Shown: positions 1 through 7,468, numbered from the stretch's first letter. The stretch: DNA of 9,036 nucleotides from Rhodobacteraceae bacterium UBA1957 (GCA_002336405.1 DDEJ01000014.1:25926-34961); one strand, 5' to 3'. The notes: generated from the letters alone by a model not told the origin. Translations and numbers: made by a program.

Positions 1-1
1 T

Positions 2-1717
2 CTTGGTATTGATATCTTCGCGGCGCAGGGAGACTGGGTGCATGCGCCCGTTACGGGGCGGGTGCATGTTGTTGAAAACCGTACTGCGCCGCTTGATTAC
101 GGCGGGGTGGTTATTCTGGCGCATGACACGCCGGAAGGTGAAACGTTTTATACGCTTTACGGTCACCTCAATCCCGAGGTCCACGAAAAGCTGTCGATCG
201 GGCAATTGGTACAAACTGGTGAGGCCTTTTGCCGTTTGGGCGATATCACCCAAAATGGTGGCTGGGCGCCGCACCTGCATTTTCAACTGGCACTAACAAT
301 TGACGGAATTGATGATGATTGGCCGGGAGTTGCCGATCCAGATGCGCGACACTTCTGGACACGGCTTTGCCCAAACCCCGCTGCTCTTCTTAATTTGCCG
401 GATGATAAAACGGCCTATACGCCAACTGATAAGGCCCAGGTTCTGGCTGATAGGCAGGCACAATTTGGGGATAATCTCGCGCTAAGTTACACGGAACCTG
501 TTATGTTTCTACGCGGCTGGAAACATCATTTGTTTGATGAATGGGGGCGGCCTTATCTTGACGCTTATAACAATGTCCCCCATGTCGGTCACGCCCACCC
601 GCGCATTCAGGCGGTTGCAGCTGATCAATTGCAGCGGATGAATTCCAATACCCGATACCTGCACCCCGCACGCACGGCGTTTGCCAAGAAAATTCTGTCT
701 AAATTCCCAGCCGGCTTTGAGGTGTGTTACTTTGTCAACTCGGGCAGTGAAGCCAACGAATTGGCGCTGAGGCTTGCACGGTCGCATACATCTGGCAAAG
801 GCATTGTCACACCGGATCATGGGTATCATGGCAATACCACTGGAGCGATTGAGATATCAGCATATAAGTTTAATGCCCCCGGAGGCATCGGGCAGGTCGA
901 TTGGGTGGAATTGGTAGATGTGGCTGACGACTATCGCGGCCGGTTTGGGCGTGACGATGCACAGCGGGCGCAAAACTATGCAGATCAGGTTGATCATGCC
1001 ATCGCGCGGCTTGTGGCCAAAGGTATCCCGTTGGGGGGCTTCATTGCCGAAACATTTCCTTCTGTGGGTGGGCAGATCATTCCGCCCAAGGGCTATTTGC
1101 GCGCAGTCTACGACAAAATTCGCGCGGCAGGCGGGGTCTGCATCGCGGATGAGGTTCAAACGGGCCTTGGGCGTCTCGGCGATCACTACTTTGGGTTTGA
1201 GCATCAAGATGTGGTGCCTGACGTGGTGGTTTTGGGCAAACCCATCGGCAATGGGCACCCCATCGGTGTTGTTGTCACGACCCGTGCAATAGCTGATAGT
1301 TTTGCCAAGGGCCCAGAATTTTTTTCAACCTTTGGTGGCTCCGTACTATCGTGCCGGATTGGTAAAGAGGTTCTGGATATTGTCGATGACGAGGGACTGC
1401 AAAACAATGCGCAGATCATGGGTTCGCGGTTGCTGTCGGGCCTGCGCTGTCTGCAAGACAAACATATGTTTATCGGCGATGTACGCGGTATGGGGTTGTT
1501 CATCGGGCTGGAACTTGTGACCGATAAGGTCAGCAAAGTCGAGGCGACGGCCCTGGCCAGCTATATCAAAAACCGCATGCGTGCACACCGCATTTTGTTG
1601 GGCAGCGAAGGTCCGAAAGATAATATTTTGAAAATTCGTCCACCGTTGACGATTGGTGCCGATGACATCGATATGATCCTTGCGGTGCTGGATGATATTC
1701 TGACAGAGGCCGCCTGA
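2..1717 (+). CDS. M23 peptidase domain fused to class-III PLP phospho-lyase/aminotransferase (C-terminal part, 5' end outside window)
   Basis: The reading frame is open from base 2, so the gene begins before the window; 571 residues are visible. The first ~95 form an M23/LytM domain: LGIDIF (its Asp is a zinc ligand; the preceding His would lie just outside), YGHL, and the HxH motif in PHLHFQL. From about residue 160 a class-III PLP fold follows: NNVPHVGHAHP, NSGSEAN (phosphate binding), DEVQTG (Asp to the pyridine nitrogen, bases 1148-1150) and GKPIGNGHP, whose Lys (1238-1240) should form the Schiff base. The sequence runs closely parallel to human ETNPPL/PHYKPL, which eliminate ammonia and phosphate from phosphoethanolamine or 5-phosphohydroxylysine. 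From family knowledge, such bacterial proteins are ~1000 residues with an N-terminal APH-type kinase, giving a kinase plus lyase in one chain. The kinase part and the substrate are inference. Convergent with nth. Confidence 0.88.
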   Translation, partial: LGIDIFAAQGDWVHAPVTGRVHVVENRTAPLDYGGVVILAHDTPEGETFYTLYGHLNPEVHEKLSIGQLVQTGEAFCRLGDITQNGGWAPHLHFQLALTIDGIDDDWPGVADPDARHFWTRLCPNPAALLNLPDDKTAYTPTDKAQVLADRQAQFGDNLALSYTEPVMFLRGWKHHLFDEWGRPYLDAYNNVPHVGHAHPRIQAVAADQLQRMNSNTRYLHPARTAFAKKILSKFPAGFEVCYFVNSGSEANELALRLARSHTSGKGIVTPDHGYHGNTTGAIEISAYKFNAPGGIGQVDWVELVDVADDYRGRFGRDDAQRAQNYADQVDHAIARLVAKGIPLGGFIAETFPSVGGQIIPPKGYLRAVYDKIRAAGGVCIADEVQTGLGRLGDHYFGFEHQDVVPDVVVLGKPIGNGHPIGVVVTTRAIADSFAKGPEFFSTFGGSVLSCRIGKEVLDIVDDEGLQNNAQIMGSRLLSGLRCLQDKHMFIGDVRGMGLFIGLELVTDKVSKVEATALASYIKNRMRAHRILLGSEGPKDNILKIRPPLTIGADDIDMILAVLDDILTEAA

Positions 1718-1759
1718 CCGCCATGGGGCCGTGGGTGGTAGAGTGCAGGCGGCGTTTTT
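1709..1759 (+). terminator. Hairpin overlapping the stop codon, likely terminator of the M23-PLP gene
   Basis: GCCGCCTG at 1709-1716 pairs perfectly with CAGGCGGC at 1746-1753, followed by GTTTTT (1754-1759). The loop is long, 29 nt, though part of it may pair. The left arm includes the last codons and part of the TGA stop (1715-1717). On the minus strand no T-run follows the stem, so it fits termination of the plus-strand gene. The T-run ends at the nth stop codon, so the convergent genes have almost no spacer. The long loop keeps confidence moderate. Confidence 0.45.
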
Positions 1760-2423
1760 AAGGTTTGCGGGCTTTGAAAGGTGTCTTGCGGTTGGGATAG
1801 CAGGTGGTGCAGATCTCGCAGACACGACCGTCACACCCACGCGCTGAGCAAAATTCGCGGCCATAGAAAATAATCTGCAAATGTAGTTTGTTCCAAGCGT
1901 CTTTGGGAAAGGCTTTTTTTAGATCGCGCTCGGTCTGGACGACATTTTTGCCCTTGGTCAAGCCCCAGCGTTGCGCAAGGCGGTGGATATGCGTATCCAC
2001 AGGAAAGGCGGGTTGGCCAAAACCCTGAGACATCACTACGCTCGCAGTTTTATGGCCCACACCAGGCAGGGTTTCCAAAGCGGCAAGGTTTTTGGGCACA
2101 TCGCCGCCGTATTGTTCGACCAATATAGTCGACAGGGTTGATATGGCCTTTGATTTCTGAGGCGCAAGACCGCAAGGGCGGACTATTTTATAAATGACCT
2201 CTTGCGGTACATGCTGCATCTCTGTGGCGTTATCGGCTAATACAAATAAAGCCGGTGTGACCTGATTGACGCGCTCATCGGTGCATTGCGCGCTGAGTAA
2301 AACAGCCACCAATAACTCAAAAATATTGTTGTGATTCAGGGGCACCGGCGTGTTGGGGTAAAGCTGCTCGAGCCGTTGCATCACAAAACTGGCGCGTTCG
2401 TGTTTTAGCATATGATCTGCCAC
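1758..2423 (-). CDS. nth: Endonuclease III (DNA glycosylase/AP lyase)
   Basis: Base-excision-repair enzyme that removes oxidised pyrimidines and cuts at abasic sites. The 221 residues match the usual length. Visible are the N-terminal helical region with LLSAQCTD (~43-49), the helix-hairpin-helix LPGVGHKTA with catalytic Lys125, and VDTHIHRLAQRWGL with catalytic Asp143. The C-terminal cysteines are unusual: C192, C197, C202, C205, C208, giving C-x4-C-x4-C-x2-C-x2-C rather than the classical C-x6-C-x2-C-x5-C of the E. coli 4Fe-4S cluster. I recall similar tails (CDGxVCxIC) in Rhodobacterales Nth. The start shown is GTG (2421-2423); an in-frame ATG four codons later (2409-2411) sits 11 nt after GGAG and may be the true start, giving 217 residues. 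Transcribed alone, convergent with the M23-PLP gene. Confidence 0.93.
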   Translation of the reverse strand: MADHMLKHERASFVMQRLEQLYPNTPVPLNHNNIFELLVAVLLSAQCTDERVNQVTPALFVLADNATEMQHVPQEVIYKIVRPCGLAPQKSKAISTLSTILVEQYGGDVPKNLAALETLPGVGHKTASVVMSQGFGQPAFPVDTHIHRLAQRWGLTKGKNVVQTERDLKKAFPKDAWNKLHLQIIFYGREFCSARGCDGRVCEICTTCYPNRKTPFKARKP

Positions 2424-2548
2424 TCCAGCATTTCGAAAATCTCTTTTAATCGGTTGCAGTGTTGGGACCCATGACTGCCATTTGCAAAAGTGCAGCCTTT
2501 GATTTGGTTTGAACAGGCCAAATAGTCAAGGGCCATGGGTATAGAACC

Positions 2549-2603
2549 GCTGACACAGTTAAAAAGTAAAGGGGGTGCCGGCTTTCATTTAAACGGTGTC
2601 AGC
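2549..2603. repeat. Long imperfect inverted repeat downstream of the autotransporter gene
   Basis: GCTGACAC (2549-2556) and GTGTCAGC (2596-2603) are perfect complements. Pairing continues inward with GTT/AAC (2558-2560 with 2592-2594), AAA/TTT (2562-2564 with 2588-2590) and AAAG/CTTT (2568-2571 with 2582-2585), leaving a GC-rich loop of about 10 nt. It lies ~80 nt past the autotransporter stop on that gene's transcript. No T-run follows on either strand, so it is not a classical terminator. It could be a 3' processing or stabilising hairpin, or a protein-binding site. Confidence 0.5.
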
Positions 2604-2682
2604 AGCTATGCGGGATCAGATCTCTTGGTCCCGTGCTGGCGTAATGCGTGGCCAAAAGATGCTGTGGAGAGCTGGTTTTTTG

Positions 2683-5007
2683 TCAAAATACATAGGACAT
2701 TTTAAAGCCCAATTGTGTTGGTGCACCCTGTCGATCAAACCCTGATTGCAGGCTGATATCCAGAGATAACTGGCTGTTTCCTGTCTGTTTAACGGGTACG
2801 GTTGCGCTCATAAAAAAGACCATATTCTCCAAGTAACTGGAAGATCTGAAGCCACTATAGCTTTTCTCGGCGTAATGCACCGTGCCATCGGTACTGCGGC
2901 TTGTTGCGGCCATCAAGGTGAGATCGCCTGCAACCATTGATCCGGTGTCAGATATGCCCATGCTCAGGCGGTGTCCATCGTGGGCTGACAGTTCCACACC
3001 CAGTGTGTGGCTTCTGTAGACTGCGGAGGTTAGACCAAACGACTGAGGTGTGGAATGTACGTCAGCAAGATTAAATTGTGCCATATTTGCGAAAATCTCG
3101 ATATTATCTGTGTACTGGTGCCGCAATCCAAAACTGACGGTGGTGCTGAGATCGGGAGCGATGACATTGCCCGAACCCGTGGTGATTAATTTGAGCGGTA
3201 GTGCCCATCGGGAAACGGTTGCGTGCAGTTTTAGATGTGGTGTCGCTTGTATTAAAAGGGTTGCGCCATGGCCGGGATCGGAGCCATCCGTCTGGTTGAT
3301 TAGTTGGAAAAACGTTTCAAAAGACAATTGCCTCGAAATCTGTGCTTTAAGTTTGAATTGATGGGTGCTGGTATTATCGAACAAGTCTGGCTGCCCAATC
3401 AATCCTGCCTTTTCATCCCAAAAATCTCGCCCAACCAACGTGTTGCCAATAGTCTCTTCTGTTAGGCTCAGCCGGTTTTCATTGTTCTGGCCGAAAGCGA
3501 CTGAGCCGATGATATCATCTTGGGAGCTCCGTTTCGAACTTTGGCTTTTATGGTTGCCATATCCCAGTACCCGGCGTGGTTCTGATGCATTTGATTGTGG
3601 AAAGATCTCATCGCCGCGAACTTCAAAATTGGCCCCGTCAAAACTATCAAAAGCGATGAAGCTGTCTGATAATATCTGACGTGTTACGGCGGATGGCAGG
3701 CCTTTAGGCAACCGAAGCCTGTGCTGGGTGATATCAATTCCAGAGCCCCCGTCAAAGAAATTTTTACCGGTGGCGATGGTGAGAGTGCCAATTTGGGCAC
3801 TGGCCTGAGTTTGATTGATCAGACCATGGCCAAAGATCGCGCGCATGACCTGCATTCCATGGGTTTCGATGGTTTCGCCGTTTTTGCCGATTAAATCTGC
3901 AACAGATGCGGTTTGCTTTATTCTTGTGGCAATGGCGCTGGCACTTAAGCTTGGAAATTTCTGCATTAAAACAGCGGCTATGCCGGAGACATGCGGCGTC
4001 GCCATTGAGGTTCCGCTATAGGTAATATGCTTGTTGCCTGTGTTGGCCATTGCGGCTTTTACCGAGCTGCCGGGTGCGGTGACACAGAATGCTTGGGCAA
4101 CCCCGCATCGATTGGTGTAATACGCTTCTGTGTTAGTGTCGTTGATCGCGACAACTATGAGCCAACTGCCTGCAAGTTCGGGAGCATGATAGGGCAAGCC
4201 GGCCCAAATATCCACCTGGTTTTGGCGTTCGTTGCCAGCTGCGAAAACAAATAATGTGCCGTTTTTCTGTGCCGCTTGTGCTGCAGCGATGCTATTTTTA
4301 TAGTATAGGTTTACCTGATTAGCTGTGAGGCTTGTCACTAATGTTTCGCTGCCCCAGCTGTTGTTGATAATGTTAATATTGTCAGTGATTGCCTGGCGAA
4401 ATACGGTGGAAACCTGTCGGTCAGAGGCCAGTCCAGGAAGATAACCCTCACTGTTATTTGGGCCCACACGATAGTCGTAAAGGCTAACATCGTATGCGAC
4501 GCCACGCATACCAAACGCGTTGCGGTTTGCGCCAATTATAGAAGCCACATGTGTGCCGTGCCCATCGCTGTCGTAACCAATGCCACGGGCGTCATTGCCA
4601 AAATTAGTGCCCAAAATTTGCCGCCCTTTAAATTCAGAGTGTGCGTGGTCGATCCCGGTATCGACCACCGCCACCCGGACGCCTTTTCCTGTGTATCCTT
4701 GGTTGTTTAATGTTACTGCCTTGATTAAGACGAGCCCATATTGCGTGGCATATTCGTCGCTGTAGCCGTCGGCAATTGTATTGCTAGGGCTGTCGCCGGG
4801 TGCTGGCGTGATTTCTGGTATATGTGCAATGACCGGACCATTTTCTGAACAGCCTGAAAAGACGATACATGCCCCACATATCTGCAATGTTAATTTTAAC
4901 AGCGCCCCTGTCGGGCATCTGATCATTTTTAGATTGATATAATTATTATTAAAAATGTAGTGAAGAAACTTTTTACGACTAGAAATTTGATCTATAACAG
5001 CCGTCAT
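2683..5007 (-). CDS. S8 subtilisin-like serine protease autotransporter with lipobox
   Basis: A 774-residue predicted secreted protease. The S8 catalytic triad is complete: Asp116 (VAVVDTGID), His150 (DGHGTHVAS), Ser334 (SGTSMATPHV), with oxyanion Asn259 (FAAGNE). The protease spans ~90-375. A linker (~400-530) has LRLPKGLPSA...SFIAFDSFDG, which resembles the spacer of S8 autotransporters. The C-terminal ~230 residues alternate polar and hydrophobic and end in Phe (MSYVF), as outer-membrane beta-barrels do. The N-terminus has basic residues, a hydrophobic stretch (~36-50) and a lipobox-like VFSGC with Cys53. Neisseria NalP is a known lipoprotein S8 autotransporter, so surface anchoring is plausible. 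The start at 5007 has AGGGGG 7 nt upstream; a later ATG (Met28) would give a conventional signal length but lacks a good ribosome site. The barrel is somewhat short for the family. The substrate is unknown. Confidence 0.85.
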   Translation of the reverse strand: MTAVIDQISSRKKFLHYIFNNNYINLKMIRCPTGALLKLTLQICGACIVFSGCSENGPVIAHIPEITPAPGDSPSNTIADGYSDEYATQYGLVLIKAVTLNNQGYTGKGVRVAVVDTGIDHAHSEFKGRQILGTNFGNDARGIGYDSDGHGTHVASIIGANRNAFGMRGVAYDVSLYDYRVGPNNSEGYLPGLASDRQVSTVFRQAITDNINIINNSWGSETLVTSLTANQVNLYYKNSIAAAQAAQKNGTLFVFAAGNERQNQVDIWAGLPYHAPELAGSWLIVVAINDTNTEAYYTNRCGVAQAFCVTAPGSSVKAAMANTGNKHITYSGTSMATPHVSGIAAVLMQKFPSLSASAIATRIKQTASVADLIGKNGETIETHGMQVMRAIFGHGLINQTQASAQIGTLTIATGKNFFDGGSGIDITQHRLRLPKGLPSAVTRQILSDSFIAFDSFDGANFEVRGDEIFPQSNASEPRRVLGYGNHKSQSSKRSSQDDIIGSVAFGQNNENRLSLTEETIGNTLVGRDFWDEKAGLIGQPDLFDNTSTHQFKLKAQISRQLSFETFFQLINQTDGSDPGHGATLLIQATPHLKLHATVSRWALPLKLITTGSGNVIAPDLSTTVSFGLRHQYTDNIEIFANMAQFNLADVHSTPQSFGLTSAVYRSHTLGVELSAHDGHRLSMGISDTGSMVAGDLTLMAATSRSTDGTVHYAEKSYSGFRSSSYLENMVFFMSATVPVKQTGNSQLSLDISLQSGFDRQGAPTQLGFKMSYVF

Positions 5008-5123
5008 GACGGCACCCCCTAAGAATATTATCCCACAGATATGGATTACCCTTAGAATAGATAAAAAATTATTACTTACACCTATAAGGAGAGTGAAATA
5101 ATGACTGTATTTGTTTATAATTA

Positions 5124-5180
5124 GTAGATTAAATATTACTTTATATTATAATTTATAATCTAAAGTATTTATCTAATTAC
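5124..5180. repeat. Large AT-rich imperfect palindrome upstream of the autotransporter gene
   Basis: The centre is a perfect 7-1-7 inverted repeat (ATTATAA, T, TTATAAT; 5145-5159). Outside it ACTTTA (left) pairs with TAAAGT (right), then AAATA/GATTAAAT elements on the left with ATTTATCTAATTAC on the right, with a few unpaired bases. The whole covers about 57 bp, ~120-170 bp upstream of the protease start. Possible roles are a binding site for a regulator or AT-specific nucleoid protein, or a cruciform/RNA hairpin. The arms being AT-only means some of the symmetry could be chance. Confidence 0.45.
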
Positions 5181-5827
5181 TCTTGTATTTTAAGTTTCTG
5201 TTCTGCTTCTGCGCGTTGATTCCTCATAATTGTGTTTGGTTTTTTTAAATATGACAGATGAATGATACGCTGGATGCTTGTGAAACTGGCCCTGCTGACC
5301 TTGGTACTGATGATCAGGGCTTAACCATCTTTTGAGGCGGGGCAGGTGCTGTGAAAGACCCATAAAACGGTTGTAATTGTCGCTTATTGCTTGGTGAGCT
5401 CTGTTCTCAACATTCCCATATTGCGGCAGTATCGGGTGGCATGAGAAATAGGGCATAGCAGACTTTGATGTAATTTTTTCGCGTGTGATACATCTATTGG
5501 ACAGCTAAAAGACGAACAGAGGTTCCAGCCTTTTGGATCGAAATTAATTCAAACATGCGATCATTATAAAGTGCATCAGCTGTCTGCCGTCGACAATTTA
5601 TGGGTTTGAGCATTTTGATTAATAGCCTGACCCGCACTGGTGATGTTGAATTTCAAAAACAAATTTTAACTAAATATAACACATAGCTAACCTGTCTTAA
5701 GAAAGGTGGTGAGGTTTACCCCGCCTTGCGGTGGCGTTCTGAGACTGTTTGGAGAATTCTCAAAGCGTGGCTTTATGAGCAACGGTTTAACCGTATGTGC
5801 ACAGTCACACAGGGCCAAACGAGAAAA

Positions 5828-5861
5828 GCAAAAGGGGCCGCCAAAAGCGACCCCCTTTTTT
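5828..5861 (-). terminator. Strong intrinsic terminator of the glyoxalase-GMC operon
   Basis: Read on the minus strand, AAAAGGGG pairs with CCCCTTTT, with CGC/GCG closing around a TTTTG loop, followed by a further T-rich stretch (GCTTTT). It starts about 22 nt past the GMC stop codon. On the plus strand the same hairpin is followed by TTTTTT, so it could work in both directions. It marks the end of the operon and shows that no further subunit gene is co-transcribed downstream. Confidence 0.85.
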
Positions 5862-5882
5862 GGCTTTTAAAGACGCTTTTGC

Positions 5883-7454
5883 TCAAAGCGCTTTGCGGGT
5901 CATTTCACTTGCAATTCGGTCTGCTTGTCGAATGGCCAGCGAGACAATGGTCAGGGTGGGGTTTTCGGCCGCCCCGGTCGTGAACTGGGATCCATCAGAG
6001 ATAAACAGATTGTCGATATCGTGACTTTGGCCCCATTTGTTCACAACGCCGTCCTGTGCTTTTGCCGACATCCTGTTGGTGCCCAGGTTATGCGTTGATG
6101 GATAGGGCGGTGTTGGGAAGGTACGGGTTGCGCCTACGGCTTCATAGACCGCCTTGCCCTGCCGATAGGCGTGGTCGCGCATTGCGATGTCGTTGGGATG
6201 ATCGGTGAAATGCACGTTAGCCACTGGCAGACCCCATTTATCTTTCACAGCATCGTTCAACGTGACGCGATTGCTTTCTTGCGGCATATCTTCGCCAACA
6301 ATCCACATACCGGCCATGTTTTCATAGCTGTCCATTGCAGATGTGAACGACCGTCCCCAAGCACCGGGATCAAGAAACGCTGCCATGAACGGAACACCTA
6401 AGCCCAGCGTTTCCAACTCATACCCACCAACAAAGCCTCGGCTTGGGTCATGACGGGCCTCATCTTGGATAATGCCTGCCATTGTCGTGCCGCGCCACAT
6501 ACGGACGGGTTTGTCAAACGACGCATAGACCGATCCGGTCATATGGCGCATATAGTTTTTACCCACCATGCCTGATGAGTTTGCCAGGCCATCTGGGAAC
6601 ATTGAAGAGGCTGAGTTCAGCAACATGCGTGGACTCTCAAGTGAATTGCCTGCAACGCAAACAACACGCGCCTTCTGCATCTGAAGGGCGCCGTCCTTGT
6701 CGAAATATTCAACACCAGTGACTTTGCCTTGGTCATTGTGAAGAATTCGCGCCACATGGGCGTGCTCGCGCACCTCTAGATTTCCAGTGGCCTCACCGCG
6801 GGGAATATCGGTGTAGGCGGCCGACCATTTTGCGCCCCATTTACATCCCTGAAAACAAAATCCGGTCTGCTGGCAGGCCATGCGGTCATCATGATCGACC
6901 GGGTTGATTGCCATCCGGCCGGTGTGCACCTCTTTATAGCCCAGCTTTTTGGCGCCAGCTTCAAAAACTTTATAGTTGTTGTTTCCAGGCAGGCCGGGAA
7001 TGCCGTTGGTGCGGGTTACCCCAAGCTTTTTCTCCGCCTTGTCATAATAGGGCTCTAAGTCTGCCAGAGTGATCGGCCAATCCAAAAGGCTCGCGCCTTC
7101 GACATTGCCGTAATGGGTCTGGGTTTTGAATTCATGTTCTTGAATGCGCAAGGATGCGCCTGCCCAGTGTGTTGTAGCCCCGCCAACGGCCTTAACGATC
7201 CATGCGGGCAGACCTGAGAAGTCCCGCGAGACCCGCCAGTCGCCCGATGTGGTGCGTGGGTCGGTCCAGGCCAGCTGACCAAAACTTTCCCATTCATCAT
7301 TGACGTAATCTTCTGGCAGATAACGACCACCGGCCTCTAGTGCCACAACTTTGACGCCCTTTTGCGCCAGTTCATTAGACAGCACGCCGCCACCGGCGCC
7401 AGTGCCGATAACCACTACGACGTTATCGTCGTTTAAATCAAATTTCGCGACCAT
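5883..7454 (-). CDS. GMC-family FAD dehydrogenase, large subunit with probable 3Fe-4S motif
   Basis: Flavin-dependent oxidoreductase of the gluconate/glucose/fructose dehydrogenase branch of the GMC family, 523 residues. The N-terminal Rossmann motif VVIGTGAGGG (14-23) with Glu40 (ALEAG) binds FAD. C194, C200 and C204 form Cx5Cx3C (CQQTGFCFQGC), the spacing of the 3Fe-4S ligands in the catalytic subunit of Burkholderia cepacia FAD glucose dehydrogenase. Near the C-terminus are the catalytic His455 (STHNLGTNRM) and Asn498 (AENPTLTI), followed by the flavin-binding helix. It has no signal peptide, so export should depend on the Tat-bearing small subunit 14 nt upstream. GGAGG lies 8 nt before the ATG. 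A cytochrome c subunit normally completes such enzymes; none is in this operon. The substrate (sugar, sugar acid or polyol) cannot be told from sequence. Confidence 0.93.
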   Translation of the reverse strand: MVAKFDLNDDNVVVVIGTGAGGGVLSNELAQKGVKVVALEAGGRYLPEDYVNDEWESFGQLAWTDPRTTSGDWRVSRDFSGLPAWIVKAVGGATTHWAGASLRIQEHEFKTQTHYGNVEGASLLDWPITLADLEPYYDKAEKKLGVTRTNGIPGLPGNNNYKVFEAGAKKLGYKEVHTGRMAINPVDHDDRMACQQTGFCFQGCKWGAKWSAAYTDIPRGEATGNLEVREHAHVARILHNDQGKVTGVEYFDKDGALQMQKARVVCVAGNSLESPRMLLNSASSMFPDGLANSSGMVGKNYMRHMTGSVYASFDKPVRMWRGTTMAGIIQDEARHDPSRGFVGGYELETLGLGVPFMAAFLDPGAWGRSFTSAMDSYENMAGMWIVGEDMPQESNRVTLNDAVKDKWGLPVANVHFTDHPNDIAMRDHAYRQGKAVYEAVGATRTFPTPPYPSTHNLGTNRMSAKAQDGVVNKWGQSHDIDNLFISDGSQFTTGAAENPTLTIVSLAIRQADRIASEMTRKAL

Positions 7455-7468
7455 TGGATTATCCTCCC

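Larger units (their letters stand above)
5008..5882. other. Gene-poor 875-base intergenic region
   Basis: No convincing gene on either strand. Bases ~5030-5190 are very AT-rich and presumably hold the autotransporter promoter, though several TATAAT-like boxes compete and I cannot choose one. Bases 5190-5456 contain an 88-codon minus-strand frame, rich in His/Gln/Arg/Ser with no Shine-Dalgarno, which looks spurious. On the plus strand 5262-5324 encodes a 20-residue hydrophobic peptide that stops abruptly. Bases 5460-5720 carry only short frames, for example a 39-codon minus-strand one beginning MLKPINCRRQ. A perfect 10-bp palindrome GAGAATTCTC lies at 5752-5761. The stretch ends in the terminator of the downstream-oriented GMC operon. 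It may be a decayed remnant of former genes. Confidence 0.6.

Noticed and set aside
509..829. Minus-strand frame opposite the PLP enzyme, and similar ones at 857-1258 and 1346-1864
   Set aside because: They lie antisense to conserved PLP-enzyme motifs (and partly nth) and show no domain of their own.
2615..2640. Small inverted repeat GGGATCA/TGGTCCC after the protease gene as a terminator
   Set aside because: One mismatch in a 7-bp stem and no following T-run on the minus strand.
5190..5456. 88-codon minus-strand frame beginning MPYFSCHPIL
   Set aside because: No ribosome site, odd composition rich in His, Gln, Arg and Ser, and no recognisable family; it overlaps the AT-rich promoter side of a gene-poor stretch.
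5500..5640. Short minus-strand frame beginning MLKPINCRRQ (39 codons)
   Set aside because: No Shine-Dalgarno and no recognisable domain; too short to tell from chance.
5752..5761. Perfect palindrome GAGAATTCTC
   Set aside because: Ten base pairs alone, with no promoter or repeated copy nearby, is not enough to call an operator.
5726..6024. Two overlapping plus-strand frames around the GMC 3' end
   Set aside because: They run through the terminator hairpin and antisense to the conserved flavin-binding C-terminus of the GMC protein.
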